Assembly: GCF_013260645.1 (NCBI RefSeq)
Contig: NZ_CP053921.1
Span: 1,433,763-1,497,762, forward strand
Direction of reading: 5' to 3'
DNA: 64,000 bases
From: Erythrobacter mangrovi
GTDB lineage: Bacteria > Pseudomonadota > Alphaproteobacteria > Sphingomonadales > Sphingomonadaceae
In this document: piece after piece, positions 27,572 to 36,936 of the stretch
How the letters are laid out: each line of letters begins with the position of its first letter
Numbering within the stretch: position 1 is the first letter of the stretch
The notes under the pieces: model-generated
Seen by the model: the letters and a program-made list of their open reading frames with translations, nothing else
Told to the model about the DNA's origin: nothing
The model's database searches: none
Position numbers and translations under genes: made by a program

Positions 27572-27583
27572 GAAAGCGCTTTC
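27572..27583. promoter_or_regulatory. Perfect 12-bp palindrome between divergent genes
   Basis: GAAAGCGCTTTC is a perfect palindrome in the spacer between the transglycosylase and CHC2/Toprim genes, about 60 bases from each start. It could be an operator for a dimeric regulator of both. Function is inference. Confidence 0.3.
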
Positions 27584-27648
27584 TAAAGGATCATCCGAGA
27601 GGAGAGGGACTCGTTCGGAGGGGGCAATTATGCGGCGATGGAGCCAGT

Positions 27649-28563
27649 ATGCCTGTTTCGAATTCTACCGTGTCACGGACCTCGCTTGAGGACACCGCCC
27701 GCAAGATCTGTGAAAGCCGAGGCGGCAAGTGGTCCGGCAACAAGGGGATTTCCCGCTGCCCCGCGCATGATGACCGCACGCCGTCACTCGGTGTGTCGCT
27801 CGGCCGACAGGCCATCCTCTTCCACTGTTTCGCGGGATGCGATCAGCAGAGCGTGCTGGCTGCTCTGGCGCGTGAAGGTTTCGAGACACCGGCGCTTTTT
27901 GCAGGTTCTGCGACCACCAACGAACCCGAATCGACCAGCACCCGCAAACCCTCGGCGGTAGCGCTGAGGATCTGGCGCGATGCACAGCCACTGCGTGCCA
28001 GTCCGGCAAAGGCATATCTTGAAAGCCGCGGCATCCTCGCCGCATCTCCGGCGCTCCGCTTCCATCCACGAACGCCGCTTGGCCCGAAAGGACGGGCCCG
28101 CTTTCTGCCCTCCATGATCGCGGCAGTGAGTCTCGACGAGGGCCCGATCGCCATCCACCGCACGTTCCTGTCTACCGAGGCTTCAGGCAAGGCTGGCTTC
28201 GACAAGCCAAAACGCGCGCTCGGCGCGCTCGGTGAAGCTGCTGTTCGTCTTTTCGCTCCAGTTTCCGGCAAGCTTGGCCTTGCCGAGGGGGTCGAGAGCG
28301 CGATGTCGGCCTATGCTCTCACCGGCATTCCCGTCTGGGCGACCCTGGGCAATGAGCGCTTCGGTCTCGTCAGTGTGCCTGAGAGCGTGACCGAGCTTCA
28401 CCTCTTCGTCGATCACGATGCTGGCGGCGAGCTGGCTGCGTCGCGTGGCCTGGCCGCTTATGCCCGCGATTGGCGGACGATCCACGTTCGCAAACCATCC
28501 TCACGCGACACCGACTGGAACGATGAACTTACAGAATGGCTGCGCCGCAAAGCGGCGCGGTAG
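27649..28563 (+). CDS. CHC2 zinc finger / Toprim domain protein (DUF7146-like)
   Basis: This 304-aa protein has an N-terminal CHC2-type primase zinc finger (CPAHDD ... HCFAGC, about residues 42-65), a middle region typical of DUF7146 (YLESRGI, ALRFHP), and a C-terminal Toprim domain (LGLAEGVESAMSA about residue 207; FVDHDAGGE about 245). Such proteins accompany plasmid and ICE replication modules and are probable primases or primase-like nucleases. GGAG five bases before the ATG supports the start. The giant strawberry-notch protein follows. Confidence 0.85.
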   Translation: MPVSNSTVSRTSLEDTARKICESRGGKWSGNKGISRCPAHDDRTPSLGVSLGRQAILFHCFAGCDQQSVLAALAREGFETPALFAGSATTNEPESTSTRKPSAVALRIWRDAQPLRASPAKAYLESRGILAASPALRFHPRTPLGPKGRARFLPSMIAAVSLDEGPIAIHRTFLSTEASGKAGFDKPKRALGALGEAAVRLFAPVSGKLGLAEGVESAMSAYALTGIPVWATLGNERFGLVSVPESVTELHLFVDHDAGGELAASRGLAAYARDWRTIHVRKPSSRDTDWNDELTEWLRRKAAR

Positions 28564-28640
28564 AGGAGAGAGAGAGCTTCTCGAATTCCTGATCCGGCAG
28601 AGGGCGTGTCCCGATGCCCCCATCAGGAGGACGAATTGCC

Positions 28641-31600
28641 ATGTTTCAATCAGACCTGTTTCCCGCCAGCGAGCAGTTGCCGTCAATGCCCCTGGCCTAT
28701 GCCATCGGCACCCGAGTTGCCGCGCTTCTTGCTTCGGGACGTCATCTTACCCGTACCGACATTTCCGGGCTGTTCGCCGAAGAGACCGGTGTTCTGGACT
28801 GGGGAGGTGCATGGACGATCGACGACTACAACAACGCGGTCGAGATCGGCGCACTGCTCTGGCTGCGAGAGTCTTCGCGCATCGATCTGGCGACAAGCAT
28901 GCACGAAGCAGAAGCACGTTTTGACTGGCTCGAAGCTGCATTGCCGCCGCGGCACGTTCGCAGCGAAGCACAGGTCGAGCTCCAGCAGTTCTCGACCCCG
29001 CCGATGCTGGCCTGGCTGATGGCGAAGGCCGCAACTGTCTGCGCGCAAGACACGCTCCTCGAACCGTCCGCAGGCAATGGAGCCCTTGCTCTTTGGGGTT
29101 GCCTCCAGAACGCTTCGCTGCTCCTCAACGAGATCGATCCAGCAAGACGAGACGGTCTGGCCCACGTCTTCCCCACGGCCACCATCACTGCGCATGACGG
29201 GGAACTGATCGCCGACTTGCTTCACGCCCCTGTTCCGTCTGCCGTGCTGATGAACCCGCCGTTCGCTCACAGCCTGGAACGCGGCAAGGACGGCGAGACC
29301 GCTATGCGTCACCTACGCGGTGCAATCCGGGCCGCTGCTAATCGGGCGAGGATCGTCGCCATTATGCCTGAAGGCTTCGACGCCTCCACCTTCGCCAAGG
29401 AACAGGACGAAGCATCGCTGCTCCTCGATGTTCGCTTGCAGCAGATGTTTCGCCGAACAGGTACGGGGATCGCCGTGCGTTTGGTCGTGTTCGACAAGGT
29501 GCCGACTGCATCCTCGTCAACGATCATCGGAGATACCGGCGACCTGATTGCGCTCGGCGAACTTGTCACCGAGTTGCCGCCACGCGCTCAAACACCCGCC
29601 AGCCTCCATCGCTTGCCAACCGGCAATCGGGTGCGCCTCCTTGCCAAGACTTCGACCCAACGCACGCCGGTCCGACCGGTGGCGCCGTTCGCTGCGACGC
29701 CAGCAGCCACAGCGAATGCGGTCAATCTTGCCTATTCTGTTATGGCCGACCCCGCGCCTGTGCCCGAACAGACAGGCATATATCTCCCTTACCGGCCCAG
29801 CCGCATCGCCTTCAAAGATGCTCCGGTCCATCCCACCCCGCTCGTGGAATCGGTCGCCATGGGTTCGGTCGCGGCACCGCAGCCCGATGTTTGCCCGCGC
29901 CTTCCCGCATGTTGGCAGGCCGATGGCCTGCTGTCCGAAGCGCAATGCGAGTCACTGGTCTACGCTGCCCAGGCATTTGCGCGCGATCTTCCGGGTCAGT
30001 TCAAGGTGAGCCAGGAAGGCACCTCGCTGGAATTGTCCGAAGACGGGCACGCCTACCGCCAGGGTTTCTTCCTTGGCGACGGGACCGGAGCGGGCAAGGG
30101 AAGGCAGATCGCAGCGGTCATCATGGACCGCTGGCTCTCAGGTGAGCGGCGTCATATCTGGATCACCAAGAACGAAGCGCTGCTCGAAGATGCACGCCGC
30201 GACTGGGAAGCGCTTGGAGGGCTGCCGCTCGATCTCCAGCCGCTCTCGCGCTGGAAGCTCGGCCACCCTGTAACGATGTCCGAAGGCATCCTCTTTGTCA
30301 CCTATCCGACGCTGCGCTCGGGCCGCGCCGAGGATACGCGGCTTGATCAGATCCTTGCCTGGGCGGGCGAGGATTTCGACGGCGTGATCGCCTTTGACGA
30401 AGCCCACGCGATGGCCAATGCGCTCGGGGGCTCTTCAACCCGCGGCAAGGTCAAGGGCTCCGAACAGGGCATGGCGGGGCTCAGGTTGCAGAACCATCTC
30501 CCGCGCGCCCGGGTGCTCTACGCGTCTGCCACTGGCGCTTCGGATATCGCCAATCTGGGATATACTTCCCGGCTTGGCCTCTGGGGACCCGAGACCGCTT
30601 TCCCGACCCACGAGGCGTTCATGACCGAGATCCGCGCTGGCGGCGTCGCGGCGATGGAGATCGTCGCCCGCGACCTCAAGGCCCAGGGCCTCTATCTTGC
30701 TCGTGCGTTGTCCTTCGCCGGGGTTGAGTATGAGATCCTCGAACACAGCCTGACCGAAGCGCAGGTCAAAATCTATGACGCCTACGCCGATGCCTGGGCG
30801 ATCATTCACCGCAACTTGGAAGCTGCGCTCGAAGCAACCCGCGTGGTCGACGAGGACAGCGGCGATACGCTCAATCGCAACGCCAGGGCTGCGGCGCTGT
30901 CGATCTTCGAAGGCACCAAGCAGCGCTTCTTTGCCCAGCTTCTGCTTTCGATGAAACTGCCCAACCTGATCCCCGCGATGGAAGCGGCGCTTGGCGAAGA
31001 CCATTCGGTTGTCGTGCAGCTGGTCTCGACTTCCGAGGCCATGCTCGACCGGCGCCTTGCCGACCTTACCGTGGAAGAACGCGAAGCGCTCGATATCGAT
31101 CTCTCACCGCGTGAATACGTCATCGACTACCTTACGAAGGGCTTCCCGGTACGATTGATGCAGGTCTTCGCCGACGAGGACGGCAATCTTCGCTCCGAGG
31201 CAATGAGCGACGGAGAGGGCAATCCCGTTTTCTGCTCGCGTGCCCTTGCCGCGCGCGATGCGCTGATCGAACAGCTCTGCGCACTGCCGCCCATCGCTAC
31301 CGCGCTCGACGCGATCATCGAGCGCTTCGGGACCGAGGCGGTGGCCGAGGTGACGGGCCGCACCCGCAGGCTGATCCTGGGCCGTGACGGCCAGCAGCGG
31401 CTCGAACGGCGAAGCCCGAGCGCAAATGTCGCCGAAGCGCAAAGCTTCATGGAAGGGACCAAGCGCATCCTCGTCTTCTCGGATGCGGGCGGCACGGGGC
31501 GTTCCTATCATGCCGACCTCGGCTGTCGGAATCAGCAACGCCGGGTTCACTTCCTGCTTGAACCGGGATGGCGCGCCGACAACGCCATCCAGGGTCTCGG

Positions 31601-32894
31601 TCGCACGAACCGCACCAACCAGGCCTCGGCCCCGCTGTTCCGGCCGGTAACCACCGACGTGAAGGGCGAACGCCGCTTCATCTCGACCATTGCGCGAAGG
31701 CTCGATGCCTTGGGCGCGCTGACGCGCGGCCAGCGCCAGACCGGCGGACAGAACCTCTTTGACCCGGCAGACAATCTCGAAAGCGACTATGCGCGCGATG
31801 CGCTCAGCCGCTGGTTCCAGCTGCTCTATGACGGCAAGCTCGAAGCCACGAGCTTCGGCCAATTCGTCGAACGTACCGGCCTCCGGCTTGAAAACCCCGA
31901 TGGCGGGCTGACCGACAATCTCCCCACGATCCAGCGCTGGCTCAATCGCATTCTTGCGCTGCCGATCGCGCTCCAGAACGCAATCTTCGATGAATATCTC
32001 GGCCTCGTCGAAGCGCGGATCGAAGCCGCGCGCGAGGCCGGAACGCTCGACCAGGGACTGGAAACCGTGAGGGTTGATCGCTTCACGGTCCTTGCCGACG
32101 AACTTCTCCGCACCGATCCCGTGACCGGAGCGGAGACCCGCCTCGTCTCGCTCGAAGTGACAAGGCACCTTCGGCCTCTACGCTTGCAGCGCCTGGTGCG
32201 GATGCACGAGATCGGCGGCCCGCACGCGATCCCGATGCGCAATGCGCGCTCGGGCAAGGTCGCGCTCTCGGTTCCTGCCCGGCGCCTCATCGCTGACGAC
32301 GGGGCCGTGATCGAACGCCGACGCTTGCTTCGACCGCTCAAGTCCGCGAACTGGACGCTTGAGGCGCTCGGTGAAAGCCACTGGGAAGAAATTGGCGTCA
32401 CCGCGTTCACCAGCGCCTGGCGGGCCGAGGAAGAGGAGGCCGCCGCTTCACCGATGACCGAGCGCGTCCATCTCGCCACCGGGCTGCTGCTGCCGGTCTG
32501 GAAGCGCCTGCCCGGCGATCATGTCCGCGTCACCCGGCTCGTTGCCGAGGACGGCCAGTCGATCATCGGCCGCGAAGTGCTCGATATCGATCTCGCTGCG
32601 ATCGCCGAAACCTTTGGCCTGTCCGGTGTTACCGGACCATCGGCAGAGCAGATCGGCGACCTCGTCCTCGCAAACGGCAAGCCGCTGGGCCTCGCAAGCC
32701 ACGATCCACTCACCGTGAAGCGCTCGCTGGTCGGCGGCGAACAGCGCCTCGAACTGACCGGGTTCTCGCCGGATCGCCTCGACTGGTACAAGAACAAGGG
32801 CTGCTTCACCGAGATCATCCGCTACCGCACGCGGCTATTTGCCCCGGTCTCGAGAGCAAGCGAGATCCTTCAAAGCATCGCAATCGAGCCTTGA
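28641..32894 (+). CDS. Giant SAM-methyltransferase / strawberry-notch helicase
   Basis: This 1417-aa protein combines an N-terminal class I methyltransferase-like domain (SAGNGAL near residue 145; NPPF at about 203, the adenine/amine methylase motif), a strawberry-notch type SF2 NTPase domain (GDGTGAGKGRQIAAVI Walker A near 478; FDEAHA Walker B near 584) and a C-terminal helicase domain (GLGRTNRTNQAS near 984). Proteins of this architecture are widespread in sphingomonad plasmids and ICEs. They could methylate or remodel incoming DNA to protect it, which is inference. AGGAGG ten bases before the ATG at 28641 sets the start. It lies between the primase-like gene and a toxin-antitoxin pair. Confidence 0.9.
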   Translation: MFQSDLFPASEQLPSMPLAYAIGTRVAALLASGRHLTRTDISGLFAEETGVLDWGGAWTIDDYNNAVEIGALLWLRESSRIDLATSMHEAEARFDWLEAALPPRHVRSEAQVELQQFSTPPMLAWLMAKAATVCAQDTLLEPSAGNGALALWGCLQNASLLLNEIDPARRDGLAHVFPTATITAHDGELIADLLHAPVPSAVLMNPPFAHSLERGKDGETAMRHLRGAIRAAANRARIVAIMPEGFDASTFAKEQDEASLLLDVRLQQMFRRTGTGIAVRLVVFDKVPTASSSTIIGDTGDLIALGELVTELPPRAQTPASLHRLPTGNRVRLLAKTSTQRTPVRPVAPFAATPAATANAVNLAYSVMADPAPVPEQTGIYLPYRPSRIAFKDAPVHPTPLVESVAMGSVAAPQPDVCPRLPACWQADGLLSEAQCESLVYAAQAFARDLPGQFKVSQEGTSLELSEDGHAYRQGFFLGDGTGAGKGRQIAAVIMDRWLSGERRHIWITKNEALLEDARRDWEALGGLPLDLQPLSRWKLGHPVTMSEGILFVTYPTLRSGRAEDTRLDQILAWAGEDFDGVIAFDEAHAMANALGGSSTRGKVKGSEQGMAGLRLQNHLPRARVLYASATGASDIANLGYTSRLGLWGPETAFPTHEAFMTEIRAGGVAAMEIVARDLKAQGLYLARALSFAGVEYEILEHSLTEAQVKIYDAYADAWAIIHRNLEAALEATRVVDEDSGDTLNRNARAAALSIFEGTKQRFFAQLLLSMKLPNLIPAMEAALGEDHSVVVQLVSTSEAMLDRRLADLTVEEREALDIDLSPREYVIDYLTKGFPVRLMQVFADEDGNLRSEAMSDGEGNPVFCSRALAARDALIEQLCALPPIATALDAIIERFGTEAVAEVTGRTRRLILGRDGQQRLERRSPSANVAEAQSFMEGTKRILVFSDAGGTGRSYHADLGCRNQQRRVHFLLEPGWRADNAIQGLGRTNRTNQASAPLFRPVTTDVKGERRFISTIARRLDALGALTRGQRQTGGQNLFDPADNLESDYARDALSRWFQLLYDGKLEATSFGQFVERTGLRLENPDGGLTDNLPTIQRWLNRILALPIALQNAIFDEYLGLVEARIEAAREAGTLDQGLETVRVDRFTVLADELLRTDPVTGAETRLVSLEVTRHLRPLRLQRLVRMHEIGGPHAIPMRNARSGKVALSVPARRLIADDGAVIERRRLLRPLKSANWTLEALGESHWEEIGVTAFTSAWRAEEEEAAASPMTERVHLATGLLLPVWKRLPGDHVRVTRLVAEDGQSIIGREVLDIDLAAIAETFGLSGVTGPSAEQIGDLVLANGKPLGLASHDPLTVKRSLVGGEQRLELTGFSPDRLDWYKNKGCFTEIIRYRTRLFAPVSRASEILQSIAIEP

Positions 32895-32914
32895 ACTTCT
32901 CATTTGCCCTAAAC

Positions 32915-32932
32915 TGGTCTATATAGAGACCA
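32915..32932. promoter_or_regulatory. Candidate operator/-10 region of the toxin-antitoxin operon
   Basis: Inverted arms TGGTCT (32915-32920) and AGACCA (32927-32932) surround ATATAG, 20 bases before the antitoxin ATG. The TATATA core could be the -10 box and the arms a Phd/YefM dimer site, as is usual for autoregulated TA operons. Confidence 0.5.
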
Positions 32933-32953
32933 AATTCAGTCCGAAGGTGTTCT

Positions 32954-33223
32954 ATGAAGCTGGACCAGCGCATCAAACCGATCAGCTATCTGAAGGCCCA
33001 CAGCGCCGAAATTATCCGGGAGATCGGAGATGGCGCCGGGCCAATGGTCATCACGCAGAATGGCGAAGCCAAGGCAGTTCTGCAGGATGTCGCCAGCTAC
33101 GAGCGCGCACAGGAAACGCTCGCTCTGCTAAAACTTCTGGCGCTCGGACAGGCCGATGTTGTCGCCGGTCGGACCCGCCCGGTGGCAGGCCTTGCGGATC
33201 GCGTACGAGGTAAGTCAAACTGA
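32954..33223 (+). CDS. Type II antitoxin, Phd/YefM family
   Basis: This 89-aa protein has the Phd/YefM N-terminal DNA-binding pattern ISYLKAHSAEIIREI and MVITQNGEAKAVLQDVASYE, with a C-terminal tail that would neutralise the toxin. It should bind its own promoter (inverted repeat at 32915-32932). The stop is directly followed by the toxin ATG with no gap. The pair probably stabilises the mobile element. Confidence 0.92.
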   Translation: MKLDQRIKPISYLKAHSAEIIREIGDGAGPMVITQNGEAKAVLQDVASYERAQETLALLKLLALGQADVVAGRTRPVAGLADRVRGKSN

Positions 33224-33583
33224 ATGATGGCGGTCGCCGTAGCGATCGAGATCACCTCCGGTGCGGAGCGCGATCTTGTGGGTATCTGGCAGCGCCGCCT
33301 GAAGCAGCGCGGGCCGGATGGCGATGATGGTGCGGACGCACTGCTGGATGACCTTGTCGCGTCTATCGAATCCCTTGTGAACAATCCTCAGAAAGGACCG
33401 ATTCCACCGGAACTTGAGGCTCTCGGGATCACCGACTTTCGGCAATTGTCGCGCTCTCCATTCCGCATCATCTACGGGTATCGGCCCGATCCAGCACCCG
33501 GTCAGGTGACCGTGTTCGTAATTGCTGATGCGCGCCGGGATTTTCGGACGCTTCTCGAAGAGCGCTTGCTCAGCAGCGGATAG
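33224..33583 (+). CDS. Type II toxin, RelE/ParE family
   Basis: This 119-aa protein has the RelE/ParE fold pattern: an N-terminal EITSGAERDLVGIW helix start, the central FRQLSRSPFRIIYGYR strand pair, and a C-terminal VFVIADARRDF strand. RelE members cleave mRNA on ribosomes and ParE members poison gyrase; the sequence alone does not decide. It is immediately downstream of the Phd/YefM antitoxin. Two consecutive ATG codons (33224 and 33227) could both start it. Confidence 0.9.
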   Translation: MMAVAVAIEITSGAERDLVGIWQRRLKQRGPDGDDGADALLDDLVASIESLVNNPQKGPIPPELEALGITDFRQLSRSPFRIIYGYRPDPAPGQVTVFVIADARRDFRTLLEERLLSSG

Positions 33584-33963
33584 GCATAGGTTCCGCTGAA
33601 GAGGTCAGGGTCCGGATGAACCCGAGCGCTGCCTCCGAATGCGCTCAAGTTTCCCCCTTATCTCCTCCCCTCCGTGTGACTGAATGAATCGATAAGCTCC
33701 CGTGTCGCGTAGCGCCGGAGCCTGATCACGTCCTTCCTTAAATCCGGGCGAATATTCTGCCTGTGCCCAGTGATGACGGGCCTGCCGATGGGTTCGCGCA
33801 TCGAAAACAACTGCTCTCATGGACTGAACTCAACCGATCCCTGATCGCCCCAGCCCGGTCGTATAGATGGTCGCCACAGCCATCGAAGAGAGTGGAGGGA
33901 GCCCTTTGGGCTTGTGGGCCTCGTGATCCTCACCTGCGCCTTCATTCCATCAGGAGAACACCC
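33584..33963. other. 380-base gap before parB with leader signals
   Basis: No credible gene is seen. The end of the gap holds a hairpin AGCCC-TTT-GGGCT (33900-33912) and the start signal ATCAGGAGAACACCC (33949-33963) directly before the parB ATG. The same signal type precedes other genes of the element. Confidence 0.5.
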
Positions 33964-35955
33964 ATGATCCAGTCGATCCCCTTGAATAAGCTTGTTCCGA
34001 GCCCGCGCAACGTTCGCAAGTCGAGCGATGCGCTAGCCGACCTCCAGCTGCGGGCAGACATCGCCGCGCGGGGCCTGCTGCAGAACCTCGTGGTGCGCAA
34101 AGGAAAGCGCGGAAAGTTCGAGGTCGAGGCCGGCGGTCGCCGTCTCGCCGCGCTGCTGGCGCTGGCCGAAGAAGGCACCTTGCCTGACACGCACGAAGTC
34201 ACCTGCCTCGTCATCGAAGGCGAAGAAAGCGAAGTGCGTGAAGCCAGCCTTGCCGAGAACTTCCAGCGTCTCGCGATGAACCCTGCCGATGAGGCCCAGG
34301 CCTTCGCTTCCATCATCGAGGCGGGGGCCACACCCGAAGACGTGGCGCGCCGCTTTGGCCTCACCGTTCGGTTTGTCGAAGGGCGTCTGCGCCTGGCAAG
34401 TCTGGCACCCTGCGTCTTCGAAGCGCTCGCCGAGGGCACGATCACGCTCGACATGGCGAAGGCCTACGGTGCGATTTCCGATGTCGAGCGCCAGGCGCAA
34501 GTCTATGCCGAACTGCAGGACGCCTGGTATCAGATCACGCCCGACACGATCCGCCGCATGGTGCTCGATGCCACGGTGCGCGGTTCCGACCCGCGCACTG
34601 TTCTCGTCGGTCGCGACGCCTACCTCGCCGCAGGCGGCCGGATCGAGCGCGAACTGTTCGACGATGATGCCAGCGAGAGCTGGATCGATGTCGCTCTGCT
34701 CGAGGACCTCGCGCACAAGGCCATGGAAGAAGCCGCAGAAAAGACCGCGCTTGAATATGGCCTTGCCTGGGTGCGCCCGACGCTTGGCACCTATGTCAGC
34801 CATGACCTTGTTGAAGGTATGAGCCGTCTGCCCTGCGAGCCTGCGCCGATGACCGAACAGGAAGTAAAGGAACTCGGCGAGCTCGAGGCTGACTACGACC
34901 TTGTCGCCGCCGTGCTCGAAGACGAGGACAGCGACGAGGACGAGGTCGCCAAGGCCGAACAGGAACTCATGGTGATCGACCGCGCGATGCGCGCTCTTAA
35001 TGATCGTCCGCCGGTGCTCCCCGACGAACTGAAAGCTGCGGCCGGTGCCTTCCTCGTCCTCTCTCGCAATGGCGAGCCGACACTGGTCCCGCAGTTCTAC
35101 ACCGAGACCGAAGTCATCCCTGACGAAGGCGTGGTCGAGGCCATTGAAGAGAGCGGTGCGGCGAAGCCCAAGGGAAGCTCGCTGTCGCAGCGCCTGCTCG
35201 ATGAGCTCGCAATGCAGCGCCGCGACATCCTGGCGATCCATCTCGCCAACGATCCGGCACTGGCGCTCGACTTCATGGTCTTCACGCTCGCCGATGCCGA
35301 TGGGCATGACTGGCGTGCGAAGAAAGCGTCGACGCTGGTCGGCTCGGTTGCTTCCGGCCCGGTTACCGGCTTCGAGGCCAAGGATGCGCCCGCGAGTGCT
35401 GCTTTGGCCGAGTTTGCCGGGTCGCTCGATGAAAGCTGGCGTGCTGGGACAAGCGACGTGGAGCGGTTTGCGAGGTTCCGGGCACTATCCGACGAGGCGC
35501 GCTCGGCCTGGCTTGGTCATGTCGTCTCGCGCACTCTTATTGCCAGCCTTGCCTGCGAGGGCGAACGCTCTGTACTGTTGCATGAGGCGCTCGGCTCGCT
35601 GCTCGAAATCGAAACCGCGCATTGGTGGCGTCCCACGGCGGCGAACTACTTCGACCGCGTGGCCAAGGCCCGCACGCTTGAGGCGCTCGATGCCGCCGGC
35701 GGTCCCGAACTGGTTAGTCGCTATGCCGCCTCCAAGAAGGCCGAGCTGGCGAGCGCTGCCGAGCGCATCTTCTCGGGCAACTTCATCGGCGATGCCGAGG
35801 TCAAGGAGCGGGCACAAGCCTGGGTTCCGACGATCATGCGGTTCACCGATACTGACGTTCCCACCGATCTCGAGGAAGATGCGTCGATTGAAGATGAAGC
35901 CGGCGAAACGGTCAGCGGCGATGTGACCGACGAGATTGCCGAGCAGGCTGCCTGA
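33964..35955 (+). CDS. parB: ParB/RepB/Spo0J-type partition protein
   Basis: This 663-aa protein has an N-terminal ParB nuclease-like domain (IPLNKLVPSPRNVRKS; VEAGGRRLAALLALAEEG; EASLAENFQRLAMNPADEAQAF, about residues 5-115) and an HTH segment after it (EDVARRFGLTVRFVEGRL). A long acidic C-terminal part is typical of plasmid/ICE ParB proteins that stand without ParA. It probably serves maintenance or regulation of the element. The frame opens upstream at 33763, but the ATG at 33964 has a strong AGGAG site and matches the family start. Confidence 0.93.
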   Translation: MIQSIPLNKLVPSPRNVRKSSDALADLQLRADIAARGLLQNLVVRKGKRGKFEVEAGGRRLAALLALAEEGTLPDTHEVTCLVIEGEESEVREASLAENFQRLAMNPADEAQAFASIIEAGATPEDVARRFGLTVRFVEGRLRLASLAPCVFEALAEGTITLDMAKAYGAISDVERQAQVYAELQDAWYQITPDTIRRMVLDATVRGSDPRTVLVGRDAYLAAGGRIERELFDDDASESWIDVALLEDLAHKAMEEAAEKTALEYGLAWVRPTLGTYVSHDLVEGMSRLPCEPAPMTEQEVKELGELEADYDLVAAVLEDEDSDEDEVAKAEQELMVIDRAMRALNDRPPVLPDELKAAAGAFLVLSRNGEPTLVPQFYTETEVIPDEGVVEAIEESGAAKPKGSSLSQRLLDELAMQRRDILAIHLANDPALALDFMVFTLADADGHDWRAKKASTLVGSVASGPVTGFEAKDAPASAALAEFAGSLDESWRAGTSDVERFARFRALSDEARSAWLGHVVSRTLIASLACEGERSVLLHEALGSLLEIETAHWWRPTAANYFDRVAKARTLEALDAAGGPELVSRYAASKKAELASAAERIFSGNFIGDAEVKERAQAWVPTIMRFTDTDVPTDLEEDASIEDEAGETVSGDVTDEIAEQAA

Positions 35956-35986
35956 CCCCTCCTGACAGGTCTAGGTCACTCGGCGG

Positions 35987-36019
35987 GCGGTCCGTCCCTA
36001 TCGGGACGGGCCGCTTTTT
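35987..36019 (+). terminator. Rho-independent terminator after parB
   Basis: GCGGTCCGTCCC (35987-35998) and GGGACGGGCCGC (36003-36014) form a 12-bp stem with a TATC loop, followed by TTTTT. It is a strong, classical terminator. Confidence 0.9.
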
Positions 36020-36124
36020 CCCGTCATGTTATGAATTGAGCACTCTCGCTCGCTGGCCGAGAGCTGCCCTCCTGAAGTTTTTGCCACTACCGTGCCAATT
36101 GCGGCTACGATCATCTTGGCAAAG

Positions 36125-36700
36125 CTAGCGTACGCTTTCACCAAGTCCGATGAATCTTCCGTCCGTGATGATGACTTTGTCGCCCTTTCCGGCCGTTGCG
36201 AAGAGTTTATCCATGAAGGGGTCGGGTGCCGCAACGCAGCCATGGCTCGCGTAGCCGTTTTCGATCTCGGAACCGCCGTGGATGGCAATGCCGTCCCAAG
36301 TCAGGCGAAGGGTCCACGGCATCGGAGCGTCATCGTAAATGCTCGACGTATTGTGCCGCTCTTTGGTCAGAATTGGAAACACCCCGGTTGGGGTTGGATG
36401 ATCCTCGGTTCCGAGAAGCACGGCTGTGGCCCCAATTTCATAACCGCCCCGCCAGACCGACATGACTCGTGCCTGTAGATCGACCGTCACCGTTAGCTCA
36501 CCGTCCGGCACGCCCTCCTCATCCCAATACCAGTCACCGTAGCGGATCGGACTGGGAATATCGAGGATGCGTTGAACCGTGAATTCTCCGTTTTTGCTTC
36601 CGACACGCCTCTCCATCTCTTGGGGAGCGGCTTGCGTCTCGCTGACGGGAGAGCCGATTGTCGCAATCACCCCAGCGGCCAGAATGACGTAGGACCTCAT
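36125..36700 (-). CDS. L,D-transpeptidase (YkuD domain), exported
   Basis: This 191-aa protein has a signal sequence (YVILAAGVIATIGSPVSETQA) and a YkuD catalytic motif: IAIHGGSEIENGYASHGC with the nucleophile Cys in SHGC. L,D-transpeptidases cross-link peptidoglycan or attach proteins to it in the periplasm. It lies alone at the left side of the metal cargo, convergent with parB. Whether it helps conjugation or metal/envelope stress is not evident. Confidence 0.9.
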   Translation of the reverse strand: MRSYVILAAGVIATIGSPVSETQAAPQEMERRVGSKNGEFTVQRILDIPSPIRYGDWYWDEEGVPDGELTVTVDLQARVMSVWRGGYEIGATAVLLGTEDHPTPTGVFPILTKERHNTSSIYDDAPMPWTLRLTWDGIAIHGGSEIENGYASHGCVAAPDPFMDKLFATAGKGDKVIITDGRFIGLGESVR

Positions 36701-36850
36701 TGGCTCTCTCCTTTAGTCGGTCCCATCGTCGACGCATCGCCTGTCTCGACTTGAACCGTCAACCAACGGTAACTAGCCCGCCAGCTTAAGGCAGGCTTAG
36801 GCCGCGGACACTTTTGCCGGCGTCAAAAGCGAGATCCCTTCGAGGCTTAC

Positions 36851-36907
36851 GCCGAAACTGTGCCGGAGGATGCGGCGGTTGAGCAGGTGGCCAGTCGGGC
36901 CGCCTGA
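36851..36907 (+). pseudogene. Possible remnant of a second parB-like 3' end
   Basis: Translation of 36851-36904 gives AETVPEDAAVEQVASRAA then TGA. The bases from the stop on (GCCTGAGCCCTCCTGACGG) match the parB end (GCCTGACCCCTCCTGACAGG) almost exactly. The real parB ends GETVSGDVTDEIAEQAA. It appears to be a left-over of a related gene end beside the metal cargo. The remainder of the spacer 36701-36936 shows nothing else. Confidence 0.4.
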
Positions 36908-36936
36908 GCCCTCCTGACGGTCCGTCCGGGTTCATT

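Noticed and set aside
31104..32168. 354-aa minus-strand open frame
   Set aside because: It is a shadow of the strawberry-notch helicase gene, with charge-rich low-complexity composition.
33605..33820. 71-aa minus-strand frame between toxin and parB
   Set aside because: No ribosome binding site, no recognisable pattern, and the gap seems to be a leader region.
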